Source: Acrasis kona
Taxonomy: Eukaryota > Heterolobosea > Eutetramitea > Acrasida > Acrasidae
Reading direction: 5' to 3'
Length of the DNA stretch: 64,000 bases
Assembly: GCA_026419775.2 (NCBI GenBank)
Contig: JAOPGA020000639.1
Location: 1 to 64,000 of the forward strand
Below are positions 10,764-20,132 of the stretch, piece after piece; the first letter of the stretch is position 1; every line of letters begins with the position of its first letter. The notes under the pieces are model-generated. The model worked only from the letters and a program-made list of their open reading frames with translations, did no database searches and was not told where the DNA came from. Both the position numbers and the translations under genes were made by a program.

Positions 10764-12280
10764 CTATCGTCTAGGTCTCTTTAAATCTCTATCATCCTTC
10801 GAAGATGACGATCCATCCTTATCTCTACTAGATGACCCACCAGACGATGTCTTTGAAGAACTACTGCCACTACCACCAGTAGAAGAAGAAGACGATCTTC
10901 TATCCTTTTCGCCACCCGAAGAAGAGCTAGGTTTATCCTTGCTCGATGATGACGAAGAAGAAGAAGAACGACCACTGCTGCCGCTACTGCCTGGACCTTC
11001 TTTAGATCTCGAAGAAGAAGAAGAAGAGGATTCTCTTCTATCCTTTTCTTTCGAATCAACGCTCTCCTTCTTTGTGTCCTTTAATGAAGAAGAAGAAGAA
11101 CTTGATCCACTATTACCACTGCTGCTTCTTCTAGAAGAAGAAGAAGATTTTCCATCCTTATCTCTAGAGGATGATGATGATTCGCGATCTCTGCTGGATG
11201 ACGATGAACTATTGTCTTTATCTCCTCTGGATGACGACGAACTACTTTCGCGATCTCTACTACTACTCGTTCCTCCTCCACTACTCGACGATGATCTAGA
11301 GTGATCTCTGCTACTGCCTCCGCTGCTGCTCTTATCTCTACTAGACGAAGAAGTTCTGTCTCTGCTCGATGTTCTATCGGAGGGAATGGCAAACTCCTTT
11401 GATTCATTTTTAGAGTGCGAATCGTGTTCGGAGCGATCTCTGCTCTGACTTCTGCTGTTACTCCTTCTCCTCTCCTCTCTCATTTTATAATCGCTTCCGC
11501 CCCTACTACTTCCACCGCTGCTTCTATATGATGATTCGTAATCGCCTCTTTCGTCTCCATCTCTATAATCTCTCCCTCCGTCATAGTGACCAGAGTAACG
11601 CGAATCTTCGTAATGATGATACGATCGAGGCGCATGTTCGCCCCTCAATCCCACTTGCTTGTGACAATACGAAGTCCAACTCTGCTCGTCGAATCCATAA
11701 TTAAAGTAATCTGCAATGTTGGCACCTGGTTTGCGCCATGGTTTGTCTTCGTATTGTTCAATGTCCGTTCCTTCTAATTGGGTGTTTATTTTTGGACCTC
11801 CCGTTCCTCCATTTTGGAACTGGTCGGGGAACATTGGTTCGAAATTGGAACCGGTGAATGTGTAGTCGATCTTGTTCTGACCGACGTGATGTGGAAGTGG
11901 AACGTTGCCGGGATCGGTGGTGGGGATGGGTATACCTGTTCTTCCGTGACCGAGACCGATGGGAATGTGTGTGAGGGAAGACATTGGTTGTTTTTCTAAT
12001 TGTGCCTTGTTGATGAAGATGCTGGGTTGGTTTTCGTCGTCTTCGTCGGAGAGCTCTTCGTCGGCGTCGGAGTCGTCGTCTGATTGTTCTTTTTTTGTTT
12101 CTGGTTGCTTCTTGTTGTCGTCGTCGTTTAAATCGAGAATCATCTTATCGGCTGAATCTTCTTGCGACTGTGTTTTGATGGGAACTGATGCACCGTCGTC
12201 ATCGAATAGATTTGCCTCATCTAAAGATATTATTAACGTTAAGCATGTATGATGAACAAACCATCCTGTTGGGACGACAT
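10764..12280 (-). CDS. FIP1: Pre-mRNA polyadenylation factor Fip1 homologue, 491 aa
   Basis: Exon 1 (12280-12262) is only 19 nt and carries the start. Exon 2 (12220-10764) holds the rest, and the GT-AG junction is in frame. The order is an acidic N-terminus ([23 protein letters not shown]), a conserved central Fip1 motif ([19 protein letters not shown] followed by WTSYCHKQ), and a long Ser/Arg/Asp/Lys-rich tail with SSSRDK-type repeats. Fip1 tethers poly(A) polymerase to CPSF in the nucleus, and the acidic then motif order is as in yeast and animal Fip1. The RS/RD-rich tail recalls the RD/R-rich tail of human FIP1L1. Because the tail is repetitive, every strand and frame over 10.8-11.4 kb looks open. 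Confidence 0.9.
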
Positions 12281-12391
12281 GATTTCACTTTGTTGGTGGA
12301 GGTCAACCGAAGAAGAAAAAATAAACCAAGTCAAATCTTTACTAAACAAGAAGGACACATCAAATACAGTCAAGATTAATGATGAGAGATT

Positions 12392-13448
12392 TTATTTCAA
12401 GTACAATTCGTTCATCTTTTCCAAGAACAAGAAGGTAAACTAGACTAGATGAGGTCGCGAACGTAATGTGACTTACCACTGTGTGTGGACCTAATCTCAA
12501 AAAGTAGGGAGTGAATCCTTTCCATAGAGCAAACACGCCTTCGTTCCTTGCTACCTTTTGAATCACATCCAACGCATTCTTGTACTCATTGTTCTTCATG
12601 GTCTGGATACGTGTTTTGGACATGTCTATGGGAATGCTGACCGCTGTTGAGATGAAGCCGCTAATCAAACTTGCAGTCAAATGAGTTGAGGTGCCGTCGA
12701 CAAAGTATCCAGTCTTGACCAACATTTCTTTTGCTTGTGAGTAGACGGACAGTTGGGCTGCATTGAGAACAACTGCTCTTGCTACGGTCGGTGTGCATCC
12801 TCTCCACATGTTAAGAACACCTTCATCTTTGCTAATTCTCAACAATGCGTCAAATACGTTTCTGTAATAGTTAGCATCGAAATCAATTGATGAAAAAATC
12901 TTACTTGTAATTACGTCTCTCTGCTACAGGTAAGCGACCGTCGCTGGTCATTCTGATTAGCGACACCTCTGCAGGGGTACCAACAATACTTCCAACACCT
13001 CCTGCGACGGATCCAATCAATAGCTTCTTCATAAAGTCTGGTGGAGTTACTTTTCCTGTATTTGGATCCACCTTTGTGTAGTAGTCTTGTAAAACGTTGA
13101 AAACACCCAATCTGGTTGTTGTATAGGTGGCTTGGCGGAACAATCCGGCACTCAATCTTGACAATGGTAAATAAAATTTTAATGGCTATGCAATTATACC
13201 CTTTATACATGTTGACAACTCCCTCTTGTTTATAGATTTTTGTGAATGCATCAAAACTGTTCTTGAACTCTCCCTTTTGAGACAATTGCATGCGAGTTTT
13301 GATCAAATCTATGGGTTGAACAATGCTATATTTGCTTTTAATAAGGTCATCATGTTTATAAGTACCATGTTGCCATACATCCTGATAGACCTCCGAAGAG
13401 AAATTTAACGCTTGATGGTATGTCTTTAGTGTTCTGTACCGTGGACAT
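12392..13448 (-). CDS. Mitochondrial 2-oxoglutarate/malate carrier (SLC25A11-like), 297 aa
   Basis: Five exons: 13448-13366, 13325-13200, 13156-12905, 12861-12477 and 12439-12392. All are GT-AG, and the summed length is a whole number of codons. The three carrier repeats carry the Px[DE]xx[KR] signatures: QPIDLIKTRMQ, GTPAEVSLIRM and IPIDMSKTRIQ. The blocks LSAGLFRQATYTTTRLGVF, RRNYKNVFDALLRI and LRLGPHTVFTFLFLEKMN are diagnostic for the oxoglutarate carrier. It exchanges 2-oxoglutarate for malate across the inner membrane and takes part in the malate-aspartate shuttle. The C-terminal exon is only 16 codons including the stop and is easily missed. The next gene upstream is a second carrier on the same strand. 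Confidence 0.92.
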
Positions 13449-13718
13449 CTTTTGTTTGTTGGTTAGTTGACCTTGATCAGTTCTAATTTTAGACGGATTG
13501 AAATTTGTCCTTGTTTGATACGGGTATAATACATCTTCAGTTGGTACCTGTAAGTAGAATAAATCAATTGATTTTATTCACATGATCACTGAGAATGCGA
13601 CCAAAGAGCAACAGTAAAGAGAAAAGAAGAAAACACGGTTTAACAAAAAACTGAAAAAAGCTCGCAAACACACATCACATCGTGTCAATAATATGTTTTT
13701 GAATTCAAATGTTTCGTT
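13449..13718. other. Spacer between two mitochondrial carrier genes
   Basis: 270 bp upstream of the oxoglutarate carrier. It contains a pyrimidine-rich stretch and possible donor sequence (GGTACCTGTAAGTAG), so a 5' UTR intron is conceivable on the other strand. No coding sequence is seen. Confidence 0.3.
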
Positions 13719-14796
13719 TTATTTTTTGAAAGAGCGTTCGAAAAAATTAACAAACTGTTCTAATAAAGTCCACGTTACCGCAGATGATACTGTTCGTTTC
13801 ATTAATCTTGGTGTTATACCTCTAAAGAAAGTAGCAGGTCCCTCCTCCTTCAGTATTATCGCAAATGATTTCCATACGCCTCCATAATCTGATTTTAGTT
13901 GTAACCTTGTTCTGACGACATCAAATGGATAAGTAATCAACGAGGCAAGAAACGCTATAAATTTTTAAGTTGGAAAGGTTTGCAAACTACATACCTGATG
14001 CGGCAGACGAAACGGGTGTTATCCAAAACGGAGTGCCACCTATATTGGTAATCTCTCCTTGACGCCGTATGGATTCTGGTGCGTACGCAGTAGTTATAAT
14101 GTCATTTATTTTGTTTTGGAAGCTGAAGAACAAACCAGAGTATGGAACATCTCTAGCCAGCGTAGGTAGGACGCCGTTGAATAATCCCTTTCGCACACCC
14201 TCTGTTTTGTAAATGTGTTTTAAAGTAGACCACACTCCTCCTTTGGTGAAAAAATTTTGTTCTGGCGACAATGGCGCAACTTCGAATCTCGTCTTGACTA
14301 CTGTGATTGGGCTTACTATAGTAGTGGCAACACCGCGTGCGGCTCCACCTATTATAAAGTTCTCCAAAATTCGATAGTCAGATGATATTCTAAAATTCTT
14401 CGACCACTTATTCATTTCATGTAATAAGCCGTAATAGATCTAGTTGTCAACATACAATGTTTTATTTTTATTCTTACTGCTGCGCCTGGTGCCACCCTAT
14501 AAATTGTAGGAATTGTTCCTCTGTAAAGCCCGAATATCCCCTCGTCCTTCCAGATGAGCTTCATCGTCTGTGTCATGCTGGTCCTTGTGCTCGCTATTAC
14601 ATCGCTTGTTTTCCTAACTCCGATCATATTTGTTTTGATGACATCAAATGGTTGTGTTATTACAGAGGATAAAACTCCTGATAATGCTCCATTAATTGAT
14701 AATGAAATCCCTTAAAATAAGAAAAATCCGTAAAAGTCCACGAAAGTCACCTTTAGTTCGAGTTTGCTTGTTTGTATGAGTATCATCTTTCGACAT
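13719..14796 (-). CDS. Mitochondrial carrier, SLC25A38/Hem25 (glycine carrier)-like, 319 aa
   Basis: Four exons: 14796-14751, 14710-14478, 14439-13995 and 13954-13719, all GT-AG with matching phases. Carrier signatures are QPFDVIKT (repeat 1), SPITVVKTR (repeat 2) and YPFDVVRTRLQ (repeat 3). The features YRGTIPTIYRVAPGAAIYYG, VVKTRFEV and LPTLARDVPYSGLFFSF most resemble SLC25A38/Hem25, which imports glycine into mitochondria for haem synthesis. Repeat 2 has a Thr where the acidic residue of the signature usually sits. A SLC25A39/40-type carrier is the main alternative. It lies 270 bp upstream of, and on the same strand as, the oxoglutarate carrier. Confidence 0.8.
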
Positions 14797-15529
14797 GATG
14801 GTGTTGTGTTTAATGTTAAAAGAGCGACCTCTTCGTCTTGTTTACCCGCTGAATTTTCAACAAACACCAAAATCGTCCTCTTTACAATGCTGGTCATCGG
14901 GAATGTCCGGTTGCTACAACTCAACCAAAAAAGAATCGAGGTGGAAACAAGAGACCAGTGATTGGAAGCAGTGGTCCGAATAAGAGGAGAAAAATAGAAA
15001 ATAGCTTTGTTTCAAAAAGAAAAAACACAAAGCGTCATTCATTGTTTTGAAATCAATTGAGAAGTTCTCGATGTTTTGGACGATTGGTTAGTTGAATGGT
15101 CAAATTTCTTGTCTGGATCTGAAAAACTTTGTGATTTGGCTCAAAGATCAAAGGACAAGGACCGAAACAGAAGAGGAAGCACAATTGTATTTCTAAATTT
15201 TTTTTAATTTTGCTCTGAATTTTTTGGTTATTGATGGTTACGCTCCAACGGTTGNTAATGGTAGAACTTGGTTATACTACCGTATCTTACCCGGTTAAAC
15301 CAAACTTGCAACCAAACCATTACCTACTTTTGGTTAGGATTGGTGGAGGTANTGGTTAAAGGATTGGTGATTGCAACGGTGATTAATTTGGTTTTGTGTG
15401 GTTGTATAAATGAATAAATCACCAAACATATTACCATATTGATCACCGATAGCAACCGAACAACCAGTCACAAGACCTACTTTTACAGAAAATGTACAGA
15501 TGTCATTGCTGACCCACTCTAATGCTTTA
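14797..15529. repeat. Non-genic region with GGTTG/CAACC-rich imperfect inverted repeats and two N bases
   Basis: From about 15225 to 15480 the sequence is built of variants of GGTTR, GGTGATT and their complements (for example GGTGATTGCAACGGTGATTAA against TTGATCACCGATAGCAACC). It can fold back on itself. Two unresolved bases (15255, 15352) lie here, as expected for a repeat that was hard to assemble or is polymorphic. It could be a degraded MITE. The flank at 14800-15050 has a short plus-strand frame with KRRKIE-type basic sequence that I could not build into a gene. Confidence 0.35.
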
Positions 15530-16534
15530 TTACGCCAGAACACACTTGCACCTTAATGAATCCGTGTAGATTTTATGAACCTCCAACATTGACTGATAAA
15601 ACAAAGCACCCATTTTCTCAGTGTCACAATCATCTTCCCAAGCTGCGATCGCATCAAAATAATCAACCCTCTTGTTTTTGTTGATCATGAATAGTCCGTA
15701 ATCTGATCTCAAGGAGAGAAGTGCTAAAAGGAGTCTCACAGTTCGACCATTACCATCTACAAAAGGGTGCACACGAACAAACATTACGTGGAAATTGACA
15801 AGCCTATCCAAAACATGCACAGCTCTGTCATTGAAATAATCAACTATCTTCTGCATTAGACCTGGGATTTCAACGGGATGTGCAGTGACTACTCTCCTCC
15901 CTCTAATTCTTGCTAGCATTCCTGGCTTCCTAAAACAACCTGCGTTATCCCCTCCACTCAAAACACTGTTATTAATCTTTAAAACATCTTCGATAGTAAG
16001 GTCCCGATTTTCTTTAAGTATTCTTAACACCACTTTGTGTGCTTTCTCGTGACCTACAACATCTATAATTTTTTCTGGAGAAAGTGCGACTATCTCATTT
16101 TCAAGTATGAGTTCTGTTTGAGACAATGTCAAGTCCAAGCCTTCGATGGCATTCGAACTGTTGTTAAGGCGGACTCCTAGTCTCTTGTGAAATTGTTCCG
16201 ACATCTCTGCTGTCATGGGGTCACTATTGATTTTTTGCGCGGTATCGTCTAGAATACTCTTTCGTTCTTCACTGATGCTGAATTTAATTAGGAACAGTTT
16301 GGCGTAGTTATCAAAGATTGTTCCTGATACCATAGTCTCATTAGAAGCACTATCGTACATTTTTCTTTTCTGCTCTAAGAACCACTCTGGACCTTCGTCT
16401 ATCCTTGAAATTAATTTCAGGGATTGATCAGCGAATTCTTTTTGGAATCTTGCTTTAACCCTTCTTCTTTGAAAAACCACTGCGAACGCTGTAGTAGAAA
16501 CAATTAAGCAAGCACATAGAACCTCAACTAACAT
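15530..16534 (-). CDS. Fic-domain protein, FICD-like AMPylase/deAMPylase, 334 aa
   Basis: A single exon. Residues 3-22 form a hydrophobic N-terminal anchor followed by RRRVKAR, so a type II ER-membrane topology like FICD/HYPE is likely. The Fic core motif HPFVDGNGRTVR starts at His256 and has all canonical residues. An upstream autoinhibitory helix motif [ST]xxxE[GN] is present as S127-N-A-I-E131-G132, which makes this a class II Fic enzyme. FICD transfers AMP to, and removes it from, the ER chaperone BiP. The tandem TPR repeats of animal FICD are not obvious between the anchor and residue 125. Substrate assignment to BiP is therefore an inference. Confidence 0.85.
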   Translation of the reverse strand: MLVEVLCACLIVSTTAFAVVFQRRRVKARFQKEFADQSLKLISRIDEGPEWFLEQKRKMYDSASNETMVSGTIFDNYAKLFLIKFSISEERKSILDDTAQKINSDPMTAEMSEQFHKRLGVRLNNSSNAIEGLDLTLSQTELILENEIVALSPEKIIDVVGHEKAHKVVLRILKENRDLTIEDVLKINNSVLSGGDNAGCFRKPGMLARIRGRRVVTAHPVEIPGLMQKIVDYFNDRAVHVLDRLVNFHVMFVRVHPFVDGNGRTVRLLLALLSLRSDYGLFMINKNKRVDYFDAIAAWEDDCDTEKMGALFYQSMLEVHKIYTDSLRCKCVLA

Positions 16535-16615
16535 TGTTTTGAATCCAAGGTTGACCTGTGTGGTAGTATGAGGAAGGTGTCTGTGTGTTGATACTTTATA
16601 CTTTATTCGATACTC

Positions 16616-16891
16616 ATGTATAGGGGTCTCTTTTTACGTTACCATCCTATCGTGCTTCATCGAGGTATTAGAGCTTTCAATAAATACATCCAACCGACTT
16701 TTTATTTAGTATTTAATGAATACATTATCTTGTATGGACATTGTTTTCATGGAGTGTATGACTTGAATACATTATTTTTGGGCATCAATGTTGCTTGGGC
16801 CGTGGGCTTTGAGGTGTTATCTGTACTGATTGAACAGGAAGAGACATTCAAACACAACCCGGTTCTTGTACATACTTTATCAACATACTAG
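16616..16891 (+). CDS. Hypothetical membrane-associated protein, 91 aa
   Basis: An open frame starting about 80 bp upstream of, and divergent from, the Fic gene. The composition is aromatic and hydrophobic (FYLVFNEYIILYG, then LFLGINVAWAVGFEVLSVLI), compatible with one or two membrane segments. I recognise no family and found no adjoining exon. It could be a chance frame or a fragment. Confidence 0.3.
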   Translation: MYRGLFLRYHPIVLHRGIRAFNKYIQPTFYLVFNEYIILYGHCFHGVYDLNTLFLGINVAWAVGFEVLSVLIEQEETFKHNPVLVHTLSTY

Positions 16892-17471
16892 CATATTTAT
16901 ACAAAACATTGGAATTATATATCATAGAACCTTTAACAGGGTTTTAACATGCAAATTATACTTTGAATAAAAGAGAAGATTCCACGGAAATCTCGAGCAA
17001 AAAGCAATCATTTTAAATTTTAAAGTTTTTATTCAACATGTTCTTGTTCTCCACGCCAAACCCATGCAAAATATCCTTCCCAATCTGTGCCAACTCTATT
17101 TCATTTTTACCTCCATTTCTCAAGTTATTTATCCTTGTCATCTACTTAAAAATTGGGCCTAGAATCTTTAATTACGAAACGCCTTAAGTTGGTCAAGATG
17201 TTCTTGAGATCTCATATTTGCTGTCAAATGTTTGGGTCAGGTCATTGAAAAAACACTCAAATGTTTTAATAATTTTGCATCATATTAGCACAGAGAAAAT
17301 GGCCATGTAGCAACATTTACATGCTATGTGGTCGTGTTGCTGTATAATCGTCGACAAATAATTCATAGGGTCAACCAAAGATCTATTCGGATATCCCCGA
17401 CTGTGACTGGAATGTGAATACGAAATTGACCAGAATATGCTACACACAAAAAAATGTTCAAATCATTCCAA
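16892..17471. other. Intergenic region; possible decayed minus-strand exon
   Basis: Around 17040-17100 on the minus strand a short open stretch encodes a Trp-rich peptide (GTDWEGYFAWVWRGEQEHVE) before a stop. It is preceded by AG but by no usable upstream exon; the Met-initiated piece near 17210 does not join to it in frame. I treat it as unresolved or decayed. The rest holds nothing recognisable. Confidence 0.25.
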
Positions 17472-18347
17472 TCAAAAATTTAATATTACACAGCATAACA
17501 GAATAAGAGTAATAGTGGTCACATGACTGATGTGATGTGATGCTGATGAGATTAATGCTGTGGCATTGATCCATTGACTGTGGATGTCCACTCTCGCATA
17601 TGCGCCCACGCTACCTTTATCTCCACAGCCAGTAGGCCCGTAGGAAGTGATGCCATATGATGTCCATCTGGTATCATTAATGTTGTCTTTTTGAACAATG
17701 GACCCACCAGAGTCTCCTTGGCATGAATCTTTTCCTAAACCATCACCGGCACAAATAAAGTAAGAAGGACTATAATTCTGTGCGTAAAAGTAATCCGTAC
17801 AAAATGTCTGTGGTTGAAGAGGAATTTGCGCCTTATAAAGATCATTCGGTACAGTACCATCCATAAATACACCCCAGCCAGAAATCCACAATAAGTTACC
17901 AGTATTCAAATTTGAAATTGTATTGGGAATGTTAACATACTTTAAGGTGCTGGTTTCTTGAAGGGTCGTATCCAATTTGGCTAGCGCTATATCATTGATA
18001 TTTTGCTTCACAATAAAATTCGGGTGTCTGACTATCTTTGTGACTCTGTGGCGTACTTTATTTACAATGTTTGTCTCGCCAGCAATTACAAAGTACTTCG
18101 ATGCATCAGTCGATGTTTCGAAGCAATGTGCTGCTGTCATGATCCATTGAGAATTTATCATTGCTCCGCCGCAAGTCTTTTGAGTCAGTGTGTCAGGGTC
18201 TTGGTAATATAATAAAACTTGATGAGGTAGGTCTCCTGGATTCGCCAAAGTACCACCCGCTATAAGCTGTTTATTTTGATCTTTGGTGTTAGCATACACA
18301 GCATATATTATCAAAAGAAGGTATAATACTGGCAGAATCCCTGTCAT
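17472..18347 (-). CDS. Trypsin-like serine protease (S1) with a GPI-anchor-like C-terminus, 291 aa
   Basis: A signal peptide spans residues 1-19. A short pro-segment ends at an IAGG activation site (29-32). The catalytic triad is His74 in TAAHC, Asp119 in NDIALAKL and Ser213 in GDSGG. Asp207, six residues before the Ser, predicts trypsin-like cleavage after Lys or Arg. Cys pairs fit a chymotrypsin fold. After the protease domain come small polar residues (ISSAS), a short spacer, and a terminal hydrophobic run TTITLILLCCVILNF with nothing after it. That is the pattern of a GPI-attachment signal, so the mature enzyme may be surface-anchored. The pro-segment is very short, and QLIAGG has Leu rather than Lys/Arg before the cut, so activation may need a non-tryptic protease. 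Confidence 0.88.
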   Translation of the reverse strand: MTGILPVLYLLLIIYAVYANTKDQNKQLIAGGTLANPGDLPHQVLLYYQDPDTLTQKTCGGAMINSQWIMTAAHCFETSTDASKYFVIAGETNIVNKVRHRVTKIVRHPNFIVKQNINDIALAKLDTTLQETSTLKYVNIPNTISNLNTGNLLWISGWGVFMDGTVPNDLYKAQIPLQPQTFCTDYFYAQNYSPSYFICAGDGLGKDSCQGDSGGSIVQKDNINDTRWTSYGITSYGPTGCGDKGSVGAYARVDIHSQWINATALISSASHHISHVTTITLILLCCVILNF

Positions 18348-18442
18348 CGTTGTGTGACAGCTGACGTTTCAATGTTACAATTTTTCACTTACTGAAGAAG
18401 AATTGACAACAATCAATGATATTGTTTTGTTTTTATGAATGT

Positions 18443-18757
18443 TTATTTATTCTTTTGAGAATTTTGATCTGCTTTCTTTAAAGGTGATTGATCTCTCTGT
18501 AAGTTTAGAAGCCCTCGAGCAAAATTCGGACCAATTTCGGCTTGTTTTTTTTGTTGGAGGTCTATTAGTCCTTTGGCAAAATCTGAAATTTTTATCTTTT
18601 CTTCGTTCAAATTCTCACTCTTGTCGTGTGGTGATATTACTTCCTCTAGCGCCGCATCTTCTACTATTTTGTTGCTTTTTCTCCTCCTACTATACGCATA
18701 TATTGATATCGGTACCAGTATCAAGACAATAACTAATGCTGCGTAAATGGTGTTCAT
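18443..18757 (-). CDS. Small single-pass membrane protein, 104 aa
   Basis: Residues 4-22 form one N-terminal transmembrane helix (IYAALVIVLILVPISIYAY), followed at once by SRRRKSNK. By the positive-inside rule the rest faces the cytosol. The tail is polar with a repeated theme (FAKGLIDLQQKK and FARGLLNLQRD), two short helices that may bind a partner. I recognise no family. The frame is whole, with a normal start and stop. Confidence 0.5.
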   Translation of the reverse strand: MNTIYAALVIVLILVPISIYAYSRRRKSNKIVEDAALEEVISPHDKSENLNEEKIKISDFAKGLIDLQQKKQAEIGPNFARGLLNLQRDQSPLKKADQNSQKNK

Positions 18758-18789
18758 TTAAAAATTTTGTGTGACATTTGACATTGTCA

Positions 18790-19130
18790 ATTTACAATGT
18801 CTCAGCAAGGCATAGATTTTTCGTAGGGAGCAGAAGTTAAAGTATTTATTGGATTGAAGTTAATGATATTCAACAAAGTGCCATCCCCACCAATTATTAC
18901 ATATCTATTGGGACTAATAATCAATCTATATGGACCAATAGATGTAGAAAGGTTGCAATTTAATTTGGCAAGATAATAAGATCACTATATCAATATCATC
19001 GAAAAACAGAAACTTGGTTACAAGTTGAACAAATTTTGGATTCTCGGAAGATCGTTCGCGTCTAGATGTGAAGAACATGATGCCGGATGAAATCAAGTAT
19101 TCGTCCGCATGATCTTAGCCAGGATTAGTG
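18790..19130 (-). pseudogene. Decayed trypsin-like (S1) protease fragment
   Basis: No long frame is open. Short minus-strand stretches in different frames follow the order of an S1 protease: DEYLISSG (compare KYFVIAG of the gene at 17472-18347), NPKFVQLV (HPNFIVK), DIDI then LAKLNCNL (NDIALAKLDTTL) and YVIIGGDGT (LLWISGWGV). This suggests a decayed paralogue of the neighbouring trypsin gene. The match is by eye and short; alignment of the whole stretch would decide it. Confidence 0.4.
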
Positions 19131-19439
19131 GTAACCGTATACTGTAGACGGTCAATGAAACTTCTTATAAAGGGTTAAAAAAGTAAATAGAATTCATTTA
19201 GATGAATACAAAGGAGAGGTTTACTTATGAACCATCCCACCCGACGCCTCAATACTTGATTGACAGCCGGTTCTTATTCGCGATTATCTCACCCGCCCTA
19301 TTGCAGTAGTTTATATAAACATTCATTTATGGTATATCGGGTACGTTTGTATTATGTTATTACTATTATTTTACCCTCTACGATTGCGCAAACGGAACTA
19401 TACTCATTCAATGGTGGACGCAATATCTGAAAAAAATTT

Positions 19440-19930
19440 ATTCTACACAGCCGACTCATGGTTCCAAGTTAGAGTTTATGATTGCTTCCTCAGTTTCTGA
19501 TTCGGATGGCTGATCTATTGTCTCTTTTGTTTCCTCACTGGTCTTTGTGATACTCGGGTCCATTATGTTTGTTAGCGTTACAATGGAAATGGGTTGACTA
19601 CCTATCACATATGGATTGTGGATGTAATGGAATTAAAGAATATTCTGTGCCACCATAAAGGCAAACACAACCCACTGAAATAGCATGGTTTCTTATGAAC
19701 AACCAGAGTGACAAATACCCTCGCAAATCGGACATTGATGTGTACTTTGATAGAGTTGGATGAATCAAGTCTAGAAACCTTTAATAGGATGGTGCAGACA
19801 ATCAACGTGATTTTTTGGCTCGTGAGACTATCTTGCAAACCCACTACTGTCAATAGATGCTGAGAGGCTGTTTAGTAAAAGTTCAGATATCATTAGCTCA
19901 AAAATAAACATGCTCTAATTGTTCTTTTAT
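19440..19930 (+). mobile_element. Remnant of a hAT-family DNA transposon (transposase C-terminal end)
   Basis: On the plus strand, SIDAERLFSKSSDII followed by SSKINML at about 19850-19915 matches the hAT C-terminal dimerisation motif (compare TSVASERVFSTAGNII..KRNRL). It is preceded in nearby frames by fragments such as DVYF and FWLVRLS that fit the upstream part of that domain. The reading frame is broken several times, so the copy is dead. I could not find terminal inverted repeats or target-site duplications. Flanking AT-rich DNA (19130-19440, 19930-20132) has no gene. Confidence 0.6.
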
Positions 19931-20132
19931 TGACTGAGTTACAATTATAATTATGTTACCTGTGGGATTGTATGAAACCCAATGTTTGATTTGTTACAAA
20001 ATACTTGTTAGGTGATTTTTGCCATATTGATATCAGCAGGAGAAAATCGGGGGTCTTTCTTATTGTACTTTTACCATCCACCACAAACGAGAAAGGCTAA
20101 TATTTTATTCTCTGGCTCATCTATTTCATATA

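Noticed and set aside
10939-11304. Plus-strand frame rich in Glu and Leu
   Set aside because: Antisense of the Ser/Arg-rich Fip1 tail; composition follows from the repeats.
19080-19140. Stretch resembling a tRNA A box (TTAGCCAGGATTAGTGG)
   Set aside because: No acceptor stem, B box or terminator nearby; falls within or beside the decayed protease copy.
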